Below, piece by piece: positions 37,559 to 47,581 of a stretch of 64,000 bases of DNA. The notes beneath the pieces were generated by a model. The model saw only the letters and a program-made list of their open reading frames with translations. It was not told the DNA's origin and did no database searches. Each line of letters begins with the position of its first letter. The stretch's first letter is position 1. The stretch lies in contig JACPID010000003.1 of assembly GCA_016188265.1 (NCBI GenBank), positions 1 to 64,000 on the forward strand, written 5' to 3'. The translations under genes were made by a program, and so were the position numbers. This DNA is from Candidatus Woesearchaeota archaeon. GTDB taxonomy: Archaea; Nanobdellota; Nanobdellia; Woesearchaeales; ARS49.

Positions 37559-39831
37559 GAAAGACATTATTAGAAACAGCATATATTTTTGCAATTAGTG
37601 CAGTATTAATATTATTTTTATTATATACTAATTGGCATATTTATCTTGTATTTTTTGTTTTTTTATTTGCAGGACTTCCTATTTTAAGCTTTTTTCAATA
37701 CAAGAATTTTTCATGGATTGAAAGAATTTTAATGGCTTTTTTTCTTGCTGATAGCTTGTTTTTTATTTTTCACTTACTAGTATTATGGCGTATTCCGTTA
37801 TTAAAGCAATTTACACTGTTTTGGTTTTTATTTCCTATGCTGCTTTATTTTTTACGCTGGAACCATGTAAAATCAATAATTAATAATTCTGACTTAAAAT
37901 TTTCTGAAAAAAATGCAATACTAATATTATTGTTAACAAGTGCGTTTATACTTTCACCTGCTGCAAGACCTCATGTTTTATCTGATACAGACTATCTTCC
38001 AGAAGCATGGCAAGGATTAAATATCAATCACCAAATTGAAAGATCAGGATCAATAGCCTTATGGACTAAAGAACTGCTGGTTGGTTATCCTAGATTTATT
38101 TATGATGGATTTATTTCTTATGAAAAATTCGGATTTTTATCAATGATTTTTGGAACAAAAAATTATTTTGGAAGTATTAATTCAGTCCTTATAATTTCAT
38201 TTTTATTTATGCTTTTAGGAGTGTATAGATACTGCCGTTATCTAGGTGGAAAAGAGTACTGGTCACTTATCCCACCTTGGTTTATTCTTGGAAGCTATTT
38301 GTTTATCCAATTATTAGGATTGGGTTATTTAAGGGCAATTATGAGCATTTCAATATATCCATTAATGCTTATTTGCTCTATTAATATTAAAGAAAATTGG
38401 AGATTATTACTGATGATTTCAATTTTAAGCTTTTTTCACCATCCAATGTATGGATTGATTACAATTATATTCTGCTGTTTACTGAACTGTTTAAAGTATA
38501 AATCAATTGATGAAACTATAAAGCCAATTATGTATTTAAGCAGTTTGTTTTTCATAATTACATTATTCTGGTTAATTCCTGCCCTAACAACAAAAGAATA
38601 TTCATTCATGGAAATATCAAAAGTTTCTTCTGCATCTGAAAAATTAATAGATTATTTTAACTTTTTATTTAACTTAATTGTAAATGAAGATGAATATTTT
38701 TGGATCTTTTTTATAACCGGCTTAATTGCAACAATAATATACAATCCATCATACTTGTATGTTTTATTAACCATTATTTTATATGGACTGATTTATGTTA
38801 TTCCAATAATAGGAAAGGTACTAAACTCAATAGATTTAGGCAGATTACGCTGGCTTTGGTTCATGTTATTTAGCATATTTATAATATCACTCCAAAATAT
38901 TAAAAATAAAAAATTAGCAAAATTATTATTTGCAATTATTGTTATTTTTTTAGTTCTAAAATTAATAACACCACATCAACAAATAAAAAAATTTTATTTT
39001 GATGAAAGAAGCGCTGATGAAATATACAATTTTAGCATTCTAAGCAAATTAAAAACTCTGCCTGAAGGAAGAATAGTAACCTATGGAGCTTTTGCAGCTG
39101 TTTTTGATAACTTTTTGCAAATTATTTCACAAAAAGATATTATTCATTATGGAATGTATCACGGCCAACATATGAATTTATTTGAAAAAACAAGATCAAA
39201 AGATGGAAATTATACTCTGCCTGATTCTACTCAACAAACATTAAATTATTTACGCGCATCATTCACCCCTTTCATAGTAGTAAGTGAGTGCAGTAAAGAA
39301 AGACCGGGAGCAAAAACAACTTTAAGACTTTATAAAGAAGCAAATAATGAATTAGAAGAAACCTACAGTGAAGACTGCATCAGGGTTTTTAAAATAAAAA
39401 ACATATCATTTATTGAAAAGATCACTCTTGCAAGTGTTCCTGAAAATGAAAGTTTGTATATGTCATGGAATAATTCTTGGAAAGCATACAACGCAGAAGG
39501 AGCTGAAGCAAACATGATAATACAAAAAGAAGAAGAATTAACAAAAATACTTGATCCAGAACCATTACAATATCAAAGACAAAATAATGAACACATAATA
39601 ATATATGAACCAACTGAAAACTCATGGATAGTTATTAAAGAACAGTATCATCCTTACTGGAAAGCGCATCAATCAGAAAAAGAATTAACAGTATACAAAT
39701 CTAATATTGGAACAATGCTTGTGAAAGCAGAAACAAATGAAAAAATCGATTTAAAATTTCAAAACCCAGGATATGTTAAATGGCTAGCATTATTAAGCAT
39801 GTTAACTTTATTTTTACTAATGCTACTTTAA
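37555..39831 (+). CDS. Large multi-pass membrane protein with extracytoplasmic C-terminal domain
   Basis: 758 aa, ~12 TM segments; ATGA overlap with the GGDEF gene. Confidence 0.8.
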   Translation: MRKTLLETAYIFAISAVLILFLLYTNWHIYLVFFVFLFAGLPILSFFQYKNFSWIERILMAFFLADSLFFIFHLLVLWRIPLLKQFTLFWFLFPMLLYFLRWNHVKSIINNSDLKFSEKNAILILLLTSAFILSPAARPHVLSDTDYLPEAWQGLNINHQIERSGSIALWTKELLVGYPRFIYDGFISYEKFGFLSMIFGTKNYFGSINSVLIISFLFMLLGVYRYCRYLGGKEYWSLIPPWFILGSYLFIQLLGLGYLRAIMSISIYPLMLICSINIKENWRLLLMISILSFFHHPMYGLITIIFCCLLNCLKYKSIDETIKPIMYLSSLFFIITLFWLIPALTTKEYSFMEISKVSSASEKLIDYFNFLFNLIVNEDEYFWIFFITGLIATIIYNPSYLYVLLTIILYGLIYVIPIIGKVLNSIDLGRLRWLWFMLFSIFIISLQNIKNKKLAKLLFAIIVIFLVLKLITPHQQIKKFYFDERSADEIYNFSILSKLKTLPEGRIVTYGAFAAVFDNFLQIISQKDIIHYGMYHGQHMNLFEKTRSKDGNYTLPDSTQQTLNYLRASFTPFIVVSECSKERPGAKTTLRLYKEANNELEETYSEDCIRVFKIKNISFIEKITLASVPENESLYMSWNNSWKAYNAEGAEANMIIQKEEELTKILDPEPLQYQRQNNEHIIIYEPTENSWIVIKEQYHPYWKAHQSEKELTVYKSNIGTMLVKAETNEKIDLKFQNPGYVKWLALLSMLTLFLLMLL

Positions 39832-39842
39832 TAATTCAAGCA

Positions 39843-41036
39843 TCATTTTCTTGTAATTATCTCAACCACATCCCTATGTTTTAACATGTGATCTTTTCCA
39901 ACACTCATCTTAGTTTTAACATTAATAGCTCGAATAAAATTTTTTCCAAGATCAGTATGAAGATGGTATGCAAAATCAATAGCAGTTGAATTTTTAGGCA
40001 ATAAAAAACAGTCTGGTAAAACATTGCCATCTTTATCTGCAAGCTTGTTTACTCCGCCAGGAAAAATTGCTATTGCACCTAAAAGATCAAATACAGCAGT
40101 ATTTAGTATTTGTTGAATGCCAGTGCTTCCAAAAACATCTAAAATTTTTTTCTGTATAAACTCGAGAGCTAATCTTTGTTTAGGAGATAAGCCACCAATA
40201 ATTTCAAATTTACTATCTCCTGGAAGGTATTTAATAAAATTCTTTTTAGCTGCTTCTCTTAAAGCCAATTCTGCATCTGCAGCGCAAGGAATAATAATAT
40301 GATTAGGAAATGCTTTTTTCAAACGCTCAATATTTTCTTTAGCTGAATGAACATCAATCTTATTAGCAGCAATAACCATAGGCTTTGTTAATAAGCGCAG
40401 TTGAACTGCTAATTTGTGCAGATCTTCTTCAGCCCAAGATATTAATTGTTCTTTAGAAAAAGAAAGATTAGACAATGCTTTTTTAATATGTTCTTCTTTG
40501 ATATTCAATCCTGATAATTGTTTTGCTAAAGCAAGAACAACATCACTTTGTTCTTGTTGAACTTGGCGGGCAAACTTATCCCAACCTTTTTTAATAATAC
40601 TTAAAACCCACATATCCAACTCAAACTCTAAAAATTTTACATCAAAAACAGGATCATACTTTCCTGGTTCAACAGGTTCTCCTTTTTCATTTGAGCTTCC
40701 GCTTGCATCAACAACATGAATAAAAACATCTGCCTGCCTTAAATCATCCAAAAATCTATTACCCATACCTTTACCTTCATGAGCCCCTGGAACAAGCCCT
40801 GCAACATCAATAAGCTCAAAAGGAACAAAACGCTGATTATTAATACAATAACCATACCTAGGATTACATTGCGTATTAAATTCTTTATCAACACAATCAA
40901 TCCTCACATGAGCAAAACCTTTATTAGGATCAATAGTTGCAAAAGGATAATTTGCAATCAACACATCAGCAAGTGTAGAAGCTTTAAAGAATGTTGATTT
41001 GCCAGTATTAGCCTTACCTACAAGACCTATGATCAT
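39843..41036 (-). CDS. ychF: YchF/OLA1-type GTP-binding protein
   Basis: IGLVGKANTGKSTFFKASTLADVLIANYPFATIDPNKG; DVAGLVPGAHEGKGMGNRFLDDLRQADV; C-terminal TGS. Confidence 0.93.
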   Translation of the reverse strand: MIIGLVGKANTGKSTFFKASTLADVLIANYPFATIDPNKGFAHVRIDCVDKEFNTQCNPRYGYCINNQRFVPFELIDVAGLVPGAHEGKGMGNRFLDDLRQADVFIHVVDASGSSNEKGEPVEPGKYDPVFDVKFLEFELDMWVLSIIKKGWDKFARQVQQEQSDVVLALAKQLSGLNIKEEHIKKALSNLSFSKEQLISWAEEDLHKLAVQLRLLTKPMVIAANKIDVHSAKENIERLKKAFPNHIIIPCAADAELALREAAKKNFIKYLPGDSKFEIIGGLSPKQRLALEFIQKKILDVFGSTGIQQILNTAVFDLLGAIAIFPGGVNKLADKDGNVLPDCFLLPKNSTAIDFAYHLHTDLGKNFIRAINVKTKMSVGKDHMLKHRDVVEIITRK

Positions 41037-41086
41037 ACAATAATAGATTTCACAATCTTTTTAAAAAACTTTAGTATTACAATAAC

Positions 41087-41773
41087 ATGCTTAAAGCAGA
41101 TTTTCACGCACACTGTAAAGGAGACCCTCTTGATATATTTATTAAACACACACCTGAACAATTAATTGATCATGCAGCTTCACTAGGATACAAAGTTCTT
41201 GCAATAACATTACACACTAAAAACATTTACACAAAAGATCTTGCAGACTATGCTAAAAAAAAAGAAATTATTTTAATTCCTGGCTGTGAAGCAAACATAG
41301 AAAAAAAACACACATTATTGCTTAATTTTACACAAAAAGAAATAGATCAAATTAAAACATTTGAAGATTTAAGAATAATAAAAAAAGATCATCATGCAGT
41401 TATTGCAGCCCATCCTTTTTTTCCGCAAAGAAGCTGCTTATTTGGAAAATTAGAAAAAAATATCGACTTATTTGATGGCATAGAGCATTGCCATTTTTAT
41501 ACAAAATTAATTAATTTTAATAAATTTGCAAATAAAATTGTTATTAAGCATGAAAAGCCTTGGATTGGGACTTCAGATACGCACTTTTTATGGCAGATGA
41601 CTGGAAGCAATTACACACTAATTGATGCTGAACAAAACATAGAAAGCATTATTAAAGCAATAAAGAAAGGAAATGTAAAACTTGCAACTAAACCAGTTCC
41701 TTGGAAACAAGTAATAAAAACATTAGCAGCCATGTTTAATCCACTCCAGCATATTCCAGCAAAAAAGATATAA
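41087..41773 (+). CDS. PHP-domain phosphoesterase
   Basis: LKADFHAHCKGDP, PGCEANIE, HPFFPQ, GTSDTHF. Confidence 0.88.
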   Translation: MLKADFHAHCKGDPLDIFIKHTPEQLIDHAASLGYKVLAITLHTKNIYTKDLADYAKKKEIILIPGCEANIEKKHTLLLNFTQKEIDQIKTFEDLRIIKKDHHAVIAAHPFFPQRSCLFGKLEKNIDLFDGIEHCHFYTKLINFNKFANKIVIKHEKPWIGTSDTHFLWQMTGSNYTLIDAEQNIESIIKAIKKGNVKLATKPVPWKQVIKTLAAMFNPLQHIPAKKI

Positions 41774-41800
41774 ACAGTTTTAGTATATTGTAAAAAAAAA

Positions 41801-43180
41801 ATGATTGTATCAATGCTTCTATTTATTACTGCTTTAATACTAAATTTGTATTACTTAAATGCAGGAGTATTTCACTATGATGGATTAATTGTTTTAGAAT
41901 CAATTCAACAAAATTCATTTCCAGTATTTCTACATTTACGAACAACTTATTTTTTTCTTGCCTTTATTCTGTCAAAAATATTGCCTTTTTCCATAGAAAC
42001 AACAATAAATCTAGTATCTGCTTTTTCAGGAGCTGCATGCATCAGTGTGCTTTATTTATTACTTAAAAAATATTTTAACAAAAACATATCTGCATTAGCA
42101 AGCACATTATTAATGCTTAATCCATTATTTTTATCAATTTCAACATATGGAAAAGAACACACTTTTGAAACACTGCTTTTTTTATTAACACTGCTTTTTA
42201 TATCAAAAAAACAAATCTGGAAAGCAACAACAACAATTATTCTTTACATATTTACCAGAGAAACAAGCATTTTTTTACTGCCTGCAATTTTTATTTTTGC
42301 ATACAAAAATCTTGATTGGACAAATCCTAAAACAAAAAAATGCATTGCAATAATATTTTTTGCATTTAGCGTGTATACATATTTTGCACTTTACCCTGCT
42401 TATTTTAAACAAGTTATTGAAGCCAACCACCCAGTTCAAAATTTTCATGCATGGAATTCAAACACTATAATACAAGCACTAAAAGACATTCAGCAAACAT
42501 TACACTGGCCAATGCTTCTACTTATTACCTTAGGAATAATAACTTTACTTATGCTTAAACAATATTTTTGGATTATATTTACAGGGTCTTGGTTGCTTCC
42601 CACATACATACTAATAAATCACAGCTTATACTCTTTCAGATGGCTTACAATAATAATGCCAGCAATGTCGCTGTTATCTGCATTTGGAATTAACGCCTTA
42701 TGGAAAAAAGCATACAAAATACTTCCAATTGCATTAGTTATACTATTTTCTACTTCAACTCTTGCAATGATGCACCCAATCCTATCATACAGACAAGAAG
42801 CTGGAGGAATGAAAGTATTAGAAGAGGCATTTAGAGATTCTGATAAAAATAGCTATGTAGGAATTTATGGAGACCATTGTATTTTTGTAAAACAGTATAC
42901 AAAAGCAAAATGCTTCCCAAATGATCCTACAAATCAAACAATTCAATTCATAAAAGAAAAATTAAAAGAAAACTCTACAGTTTACTTGTTTTTAAATTTT
43001 GATCAAAATCAAAAAAAACAAGTGCCAATGTTTCAAAAACAGCTTCAAGAAAACTTCAAAGGAGAAAGACTGCCAGATATAATTGGAGAAGACTTCCATG
43101 ATGCTGAAATTAGTTTAAAGAAAAAAAACTGGGTATTGTATAAAATAGTCTGCAGTTTAGAATACAAGAATTGCATATAG
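41801..43180 (+). CDS. Glycosyltransferase 39/ArnT-like membrane protein
   Basis: Multi-TM, NAGVFHYDG N-terminal acidic loop, 459 aa. Confidence 0.7.
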   Translation: MIVSMLLFITALILNLYYLNAGVFHYDGLIVLESIQQNSFPVFLHLRTTYFFLAFILSKILPFSIETTINLVSAFSGAACISVLYLLLKKYFNKNISALASTLLMLNPLFLSISTYGKEHTFETLLFLLTLLFISKKQIWKATTTIILYIFTRETSIFLLPAIFIFAYKNLDWTNPKTKKCIAIIFFAFSVYTYFALYPAYFKQVIEANHPVQNFHAWNSNTIIQALKDIQQTLHWPMLLLITLGIITLLMLKQYFWIIFTGSWLLPTYILINHSLYSFRWLTIIMPAMSLLSAFGINALWKKAYKILPIALVILFSTSTLAMMHPILSYRQEAGGMKVLEEAFRDSDKNSYVGIYGDHCIFVKQYTKAKCFPNDPTNQTIQFIKEKLKENSTVYLFLNFDQNQKKQVPMFQKQLQENFKGERLPDIIGEDFHDAEISLKKKNWVLYKIVCSLEYKNCI

Positions 43181-43222
43181 AAAGTGAGAATTTATATATT
43201 CTAAATATGAAGAATATAATGC

Positions 43223-43834
43223 ATGCCAGAACAAGATATAAAGCACAGATACACTGATGTTGAATACATACAAGTTCATAAATTCACAATCAGTTACAAA
43301 GATGTTTTTTCTATGAAATACTTATACAATCTTTTAAGAGAATGGCTTGTTGACAATAATTATGCTTCAGATGACACTTCAAAATTTGGAGAAGTCTTTT
43401 ACTTACAAAGAGATAATCCAAAAGATGGAAGAGAAATATGGGCAAGATGGAGGCTTAAAAAAGAACCTGAAAAAGCAAGCAAGTTATGGAGATATGATCT
43501 TGATATTGATATCCACGTAACAGGCTTAAGAGAAGTAGAAATTCCAATAGGCAATAAAAAAATAAGAGCAGATCAAGGGGAAGTTGAAATCAATGTTGCG
43601 GCAAACCTTATTATTGATTATGAAAAAGCTTGGGAAAAACATCCTTGGCTTAAAAATTTCAAAAACTGGATTATTTACAAATACTTAAAATCAAAACTAG
43701 ATTCAAAAACAGCAGAATTATTTGAAGATGCAAGCAGGCTTCAAGAAGCAATAAAAACATATTTACAAATACAAACATACTTGCCAAAGAAAGAATTCGG
43801 AGAATTCTATGAAAAAAGATTACCTGAGGAATAG
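43223..43834 (+). CDS. Paralogous family member 1 of 3, uncharacterised
   Basis: Shared pattern with next two ORFs (DYEKAWEKHP; C-terminal ETYLQIQ-like helix). Confidence 0.8.
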   Translation: MPEQDIKHRYTDVEYIQVHKFTISYKDVFSMKYLYNLLREWLVDNNYASDDTSKFGEVFYLQRDNPKDGREIWARWRLKKEPEKASKLWRYDLDIDIHVTGLREVEIPIGNKKIRADQGEVEINVAANLIIDYEKAWEKHPWLKNFKNWIIYKYLKSKLDSKTAELFEDASRLQEAIKTYLQIQTYLPKKEFGEFYEKRLPEE

Positions 43835-43836
43835 CA

Positions 43837-44328
43837 ATGGTAAAGGCAGAAACTGAACACTCTACAAGCACCTATAAAATTAAATATAGAGGATATTTTG
43901 ATCCTAATGAATTAATTGTTTTTATAAGAAAATGGGTTTTAGAAAATCATTATAGTTTTTCAGAAACAAAACACAAAGCAAGCAGCTCATCAATATCAAT
44001 AGAAGTTGAAGGAAGCAGAAAATTAAATGAATATGTAAAATACAAAATCAACATAAGCACAGATGCTGACGATATAAAACAAATAGAATTAATAAAAGAA
44101 GGCAAAAAAATAAAAACCTATGAAGGAAAACTAATTATGACAATCTGCGGAACTATGAATCTTGACTGGCAAAAACGCTTTAATAAAAGCCAAATACTGC
44201 AATTTCTGCAAGATTTTTTCCACAAATACATCATAAAAGAAAAAGTAGAAGATGAATGGATCAGCCCATTAGAAAACAATGCAATATCTTTAAGAAATGA
44301 CCTAAGAAAACTATTAAACATCAACTAA
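43837..44328 (+). CDS. Paralogous family member 2 of 3, uncharacterised
   Basis: KYRGYFDPNELIVFIRKWV ... EGKLIMTICGTMNLDWQKRF. Confidence 0.8.
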   Translation: MVKAETEHSTSTYKIKYRGYFDPNELIVFIRKWVLENHYSFSETKHKASSSSISIEVEGSRKLNEYVKYKINISTDADDIKQIELIKEGKKIKTYEGKLIMTICGTMNLDWQKRFNKSQILQFLQDFFHKYIIKEKVEDEWISPLENNAISLRNDLRKLLNIN

Positions 44329-44330
44329 AA

Positions 44331-44828
44331 ATGGCAGAAAAAGAAAGCTTAGGAAAAAAAGAAATCCAATACGATGGAATTTTCAGCGCAAAAGAACTAA
44401 TTGAAACAATAAAAGACACTGCATCAGATAAAAAATTTAGCGTAAGTGAAGGAGAACATATTGAAAGTGTTAAAAAAACAGGAAGATACATCCAAAGAAC
44501 ATTAACCTTAGGAAAAACATTAAGCGATTATGCAAAATTAAAAGCCATTATATCACTGCAATTTTCAGAACTAAAAGATACAATAGTTCAAAAAGCAGGA
44601 AAGAAAAAAAAATATCAAACAGGAAAATTATACTTAACAATAGAACCATTACTAGTAACAGACTATGAAGAACGATGGGAAAGCAAACCAGTATTTTTTC
44701 TTCTAAGAATGTTCTTTGAAAAAAACATATACAGCCCGCAACTAAAAAAATTCAGAGCAGAAGGGGAAGAATTAATGGAATTATTATATGAAAACCTCAA
44801 AGCTTATCTTAATTTGCAAAAATACTAA
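44331..44828 (+). CDS. Paralogous family member 3 of 3, uncharacterised
   Basis: QYDGIFSAKELIETIKDTA ... TGKLYLTIEPLLVTDYEERWESKP. Confidence 0.8.
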   Translation: MAEKESLGKKEIQYDGIFSAKELIETIKDTASDKKFSVSEGEHIESVKKTGRYIQRTLTLGKTLSDYAKLKAIISLQFSELKDTIVQKAGKKKKYQTGKLYLTIEPLLVTDYEERWESKPVFFLLRMFFEKNIYSPQLKKFRAEGEELMELLYENLKAYLNLQKY

Positions 44829-44865
44829 ATTTTATAAATGATTATTTTATTCTATCTTATTACTT

Positions 44866-44952
44866 GCCTCCGTAGCATAGTAGCTATTGCGGCTGACTTG
44901 TAATATAAATCAAGTTATCAGCAGGTCGGGAGTGCAATTCTCCCCGGAGGCT
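44866..44952 (+). tRNA. tRNA-Thr(TGT) with 14-nt intron at 37/38
   Basis: Acceptor GCCTCCG/CGGAGGC, anticodon stem GCTGA/TCAGC, T stem GGGAG/CTCCC; intron atataaatcaagtt with BHB-like cttg/caag central helix and taa/tta bulges. Confidence 0.9.
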
Positions 44953-45004
44953 CTCAAAATTAACAGAATTTTGGATCCTCGAAGTGCAAGACACATTCGA
45001 GGCT

Positions 45005-45262
45005 TTACTCGTATGCGCGTTCTCGCTTATCAATATCTGAAATGAAAAGAATATTTTTCTCATAGAGCACGCAGTACTGTATCCTGTAATCCCCCACACT
45101 GACCCGAAATATTTTCTCTTTTCTGTTGACAACTCTTTTGATATCTGCTGGAAACGGATCTTCTGCGAGTTTCTCAATTCTTTGAATAATTCTTTGGGCT
45201 AATTGTTTATCTGCCTTTTTAAGAAAGTGGTGTGCGAGTGAAGACAACTCAACATTAAACAT
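45005..45262 (-). CDS. RelE/ParE-type toxin
   Basis: FNVELSSLAHHFLKKADKQLAQRIIQRIEKLAEDPFPADIKRVVNRKEKIFRVSVGDYRIQYCV. Confidence 0.88.
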   Translation of the reverse strand: MFNVELSSLAHHFLKKADKQLAQRIIQRIEKLAEDPFPADIKRVVNRKEKIFRVSVGDYRIQYCVLYEKNILFISDIDKRERAYE

Positions 45263-45264
45263 AT

Positions 45265-45465
45265 TTACAAACCAAGTTCTCTTTTAAGTAGTGAAAGAGA
45301 AGTTGTTTTACCTTGCTTGAGTTCTTTAAGACTCTGATCAAAACGCTTACCTTCTTCAATGGTCATAATGGTATCTGGATCAAACATGTGCTTCTTTATG
45401 AATTCTACTTCCTTCTTAATGTGTTTAAGTTCGGTATAAACTTTCTCAAGTATCGCTTCTGCCAT
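45265..45465 (-). CDS. Cognate antitoxin
   Basis: 66-aa ORF ending 2 nt before the toxin start; DPDTIMTIEEGKRFDQSLKELKQGKT. Confidence 0.8.
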   Translation of the reverse strand: MAEAILEKVYTELKHIKKEVEFIKKHMFDPDTIMTIEEGKRFDQSLKELKQGKTTSLSLLKRELGL

Positions 45466-45561
45466 ACTTGATTACTAAATATCTGAGTTTTTAAACCTTA
45501 CGCCCATCTTTGTTTGTTCTTAAAGAAAAAGGCCGGATAGAATTCTTGATGTGCCAATGTT

Positions 45562-46218
45562 TTAGTGTTTCATTTTTGCATCTGCCTGTTCTTTAACAAG
45601 ATTGAATAGAGTGTCCAAAATTTGTACAGGCACTGTAACACCCATATCTCGTTTCAATTGTTCAAGGAAATCTCCTAAATCAAATAGCGCGCGTTCTCGG
45701 CCTAATTTAACTTGATTTTTTGCCTCGTCAATGAGAATTTGCCAATTAATTGATCGGGATTCAATTATTTTTCTTGCATCATCCTTGTCTTTCAACCTGT
45801 CAGTTGCGCATTTCATCAAGATGATATCGTGAGAATCTGCTATTCTCAATGATAAAGTATCTCCGAATTGATGTGTTGCGCTTGCACGTTCCTGCATAGT
45901 TTTAGAGAAAACAAAATCAATCACGTCCACAACAAATAAATCAAATCTTTCGTTCCCTAATGTAAACATTTCAGGCTGGTCTTTTTTCCCGCCATAAACG
46001 CGAAATGCGTCCATTCCTTTATACCCAAGTGCAGTAAGTGCTTTCTTAAAAATTTCGCGATCCTTCATATTCTCAAAAACAATATCAACATCAAGTGTTG
46101 CATCTTTAATACCTTGGAACATCATTGCAGTTCCACCAATTGCATACACTGTTACGTGCTTAGACAATTTCTGTGCAATCGCTAAAAGCAGGCGCTGTTG
46201 TGCTTCAATGGTAATCAT
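45562..46218 (-). CDS. AbiEii-like/DUF6036-like nucleotidyltransferase
   Basis: VTVYAIGGTAMMFQGIKDATLDVDIVFEN NTase motif. Confidence 0.8.
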   Translation of the reverse strand: MITIEAQQRLLLAIAQKLSKHVTVYAIGGTAMMFQGIKDATLDVDIVFENMKDREIFKKALTALGYKGMDAFRVYGGKKDQPEMFTLGNERFDLFVVDVIDFVFSKTMQERASATHQFGDTLSLRIADSHDIILMKCATDRLKDKDDARKIIESRSINWQILIDEAKNQVKLGRERALFDLGDFLEQLKRDMGVTVPVQILDTLFNLVKEQADAKMKH

Positions 46219-46835
46219 GCATATGCCTCCAAATCTGATTTGTTAAATGGCAGATATACTCTCCAACGATTCTCTATCTCTTTAAAATCCTTTGATTTAA
46301 GCCCAGGAATCAAATATCTAAATGCGTATTCCTTTTTTGGCAAAGAAAGATTACGAAACCTGCCACTCATTCTTCGAGTGCGCATAATTGTACGTGCAAG
46401 ATCATAAAGTGCACCAATCTGTCGTTCACAATAATTTCCTTTTGAAATCCGATATAAAACATCCCAATCTATTACTTTCTTAAATAATACAAGTGCTGAT
46501 AGAATTGTTCTAAGACTATCTCTTTTAACTGCATAAACTAATATCTCTTCTGGCGTTGGAGTCTTTCCATAAAATCTATGAATTACTCCCACTGCAAGCT
46601 TGATTGGGGAAATCTTATTGAGCAGCTCCTCATAACTTGTTCCACCTAACTTATTTTCAAAAGATATGGAGTATATACGATTGCCACTTGGAAAGCGCGC
46701 AGTTTTGACGTATCCTGCCTTTCGTAGACGGTGAATGTAATAGACGGCCTGCGGTCTACTAATGCCTAAAACCGACATCACAGATTGCAGTGTATGTACG
46801 CCTTCAAGTCGTTTAAACAATTCTTCTTTATGCAT
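46215..46835 (-). CDS. HTH regulator, AbiEi-like partner
   Basis: LQSVMSVLGISRPQAVYYIHRLRKAGYVKTARFPSGNRIYSI; ATGA overlap with the NTase. Confidence 0.75.
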   Translation of the reverse strand: MHKEELFKRLEGVHTLQSVMSVLGISRPQAVYYIHRLRKAGYVKTARFPSGNRIYSISFENKLGGTSYEELLNKISPIKLAVGVIHRFYGKTPTPEEILVYAVKRDSLRTILSALVLFKKVIDWDVLYRISKGNYCERQIGALYDLARTIMRTRRMSGRFRNLSLPKKEYAFRYLIPGLKSKDFKEIENRWRVYLPFNKSDLEAYA

Positions 46836-47041
46836 AAATTAAATGTAGCTAGATTAATATATAAAGGTTGCTATTTTTATCAAAAATAAGTTAAATATAG
46901 AGGTAATGATATTTAAATACAGAGCTTATAAATAAAACTGCTGAAATTGATTTGTGACAATAACTTCAAATAACAATCTTTATAAAATAATTGAGTTAAC
47001 TATCGTTATTATCTTGTTAAAATATCATGGAGGGATTAAGT

Positions 47042-47566
47042 ATGAGTGTAAAAATAGGACAAAAAGTTCAAGATTTTAAAGCAAAAGCATATCAAGCAGG
47101 GAATTTTGCAGATATTAAATTATCACAATTCAAAGGCAAATGGGTAGTATTATTTTTTTATCCTCTGGATTTCACATTTATTTGCCCAACTGAAATTAAA
47201 GGTTTCGGAGAAAAAGAAAAAGAATTTAAAAAACTAAATGCAGTAGTTATAGGAGCAAGCACTGACAGCGAATTTTCCCATAAAAACTGGTTTGAAAGAG
47301 ACTTGCCTGAAGTAAAATTTCCAGTTATTGCAGATACAACACGTGCAGTAAGTGAATTGTTCGGTGTTTTAAAAGAAGATCAAGGCATTGCATTCAGAGG
47401 AACATTTATAATTGATCCAGAAGGAATGCTTAGATACATGGTTGTTTCAGATTTAAGCGTAGGCAGAAGTGTTCAAGAAACATTAAGAATACTGCAAGCA
47501 TTACAATCAGGAGAACTTTGTCCTGTTGAATGGAAGCCTGGAGAACAAACACTAGGCAAAGCATAA
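47042..47566 (+). CDS. Peroxiredoxin (AhpC/TSA)
   Basis: FFYPLDFTFICPTE, GELCPVEWKPGE; ATG at 47042 preceded by ggagg. Confidence 0.95.
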   Translation: MSVKIGQKVQDFKAKAYQAGNFADIKLSQFKGKWVVLFFYPLDFTFICPTEIKGFGEKEKEFKKLNAVVIGASTDSEFSHKNWFERDLPEVKFPVIADTTRAVSELFGVLKEDQGIAFRGTFIIDPEGMLRYMVVSDLSVGRSVQETLRILQALQSGELCPVEWKPGEQTLGKA

Positions 47567-47581
47567 GGAGGTATTACTAAA

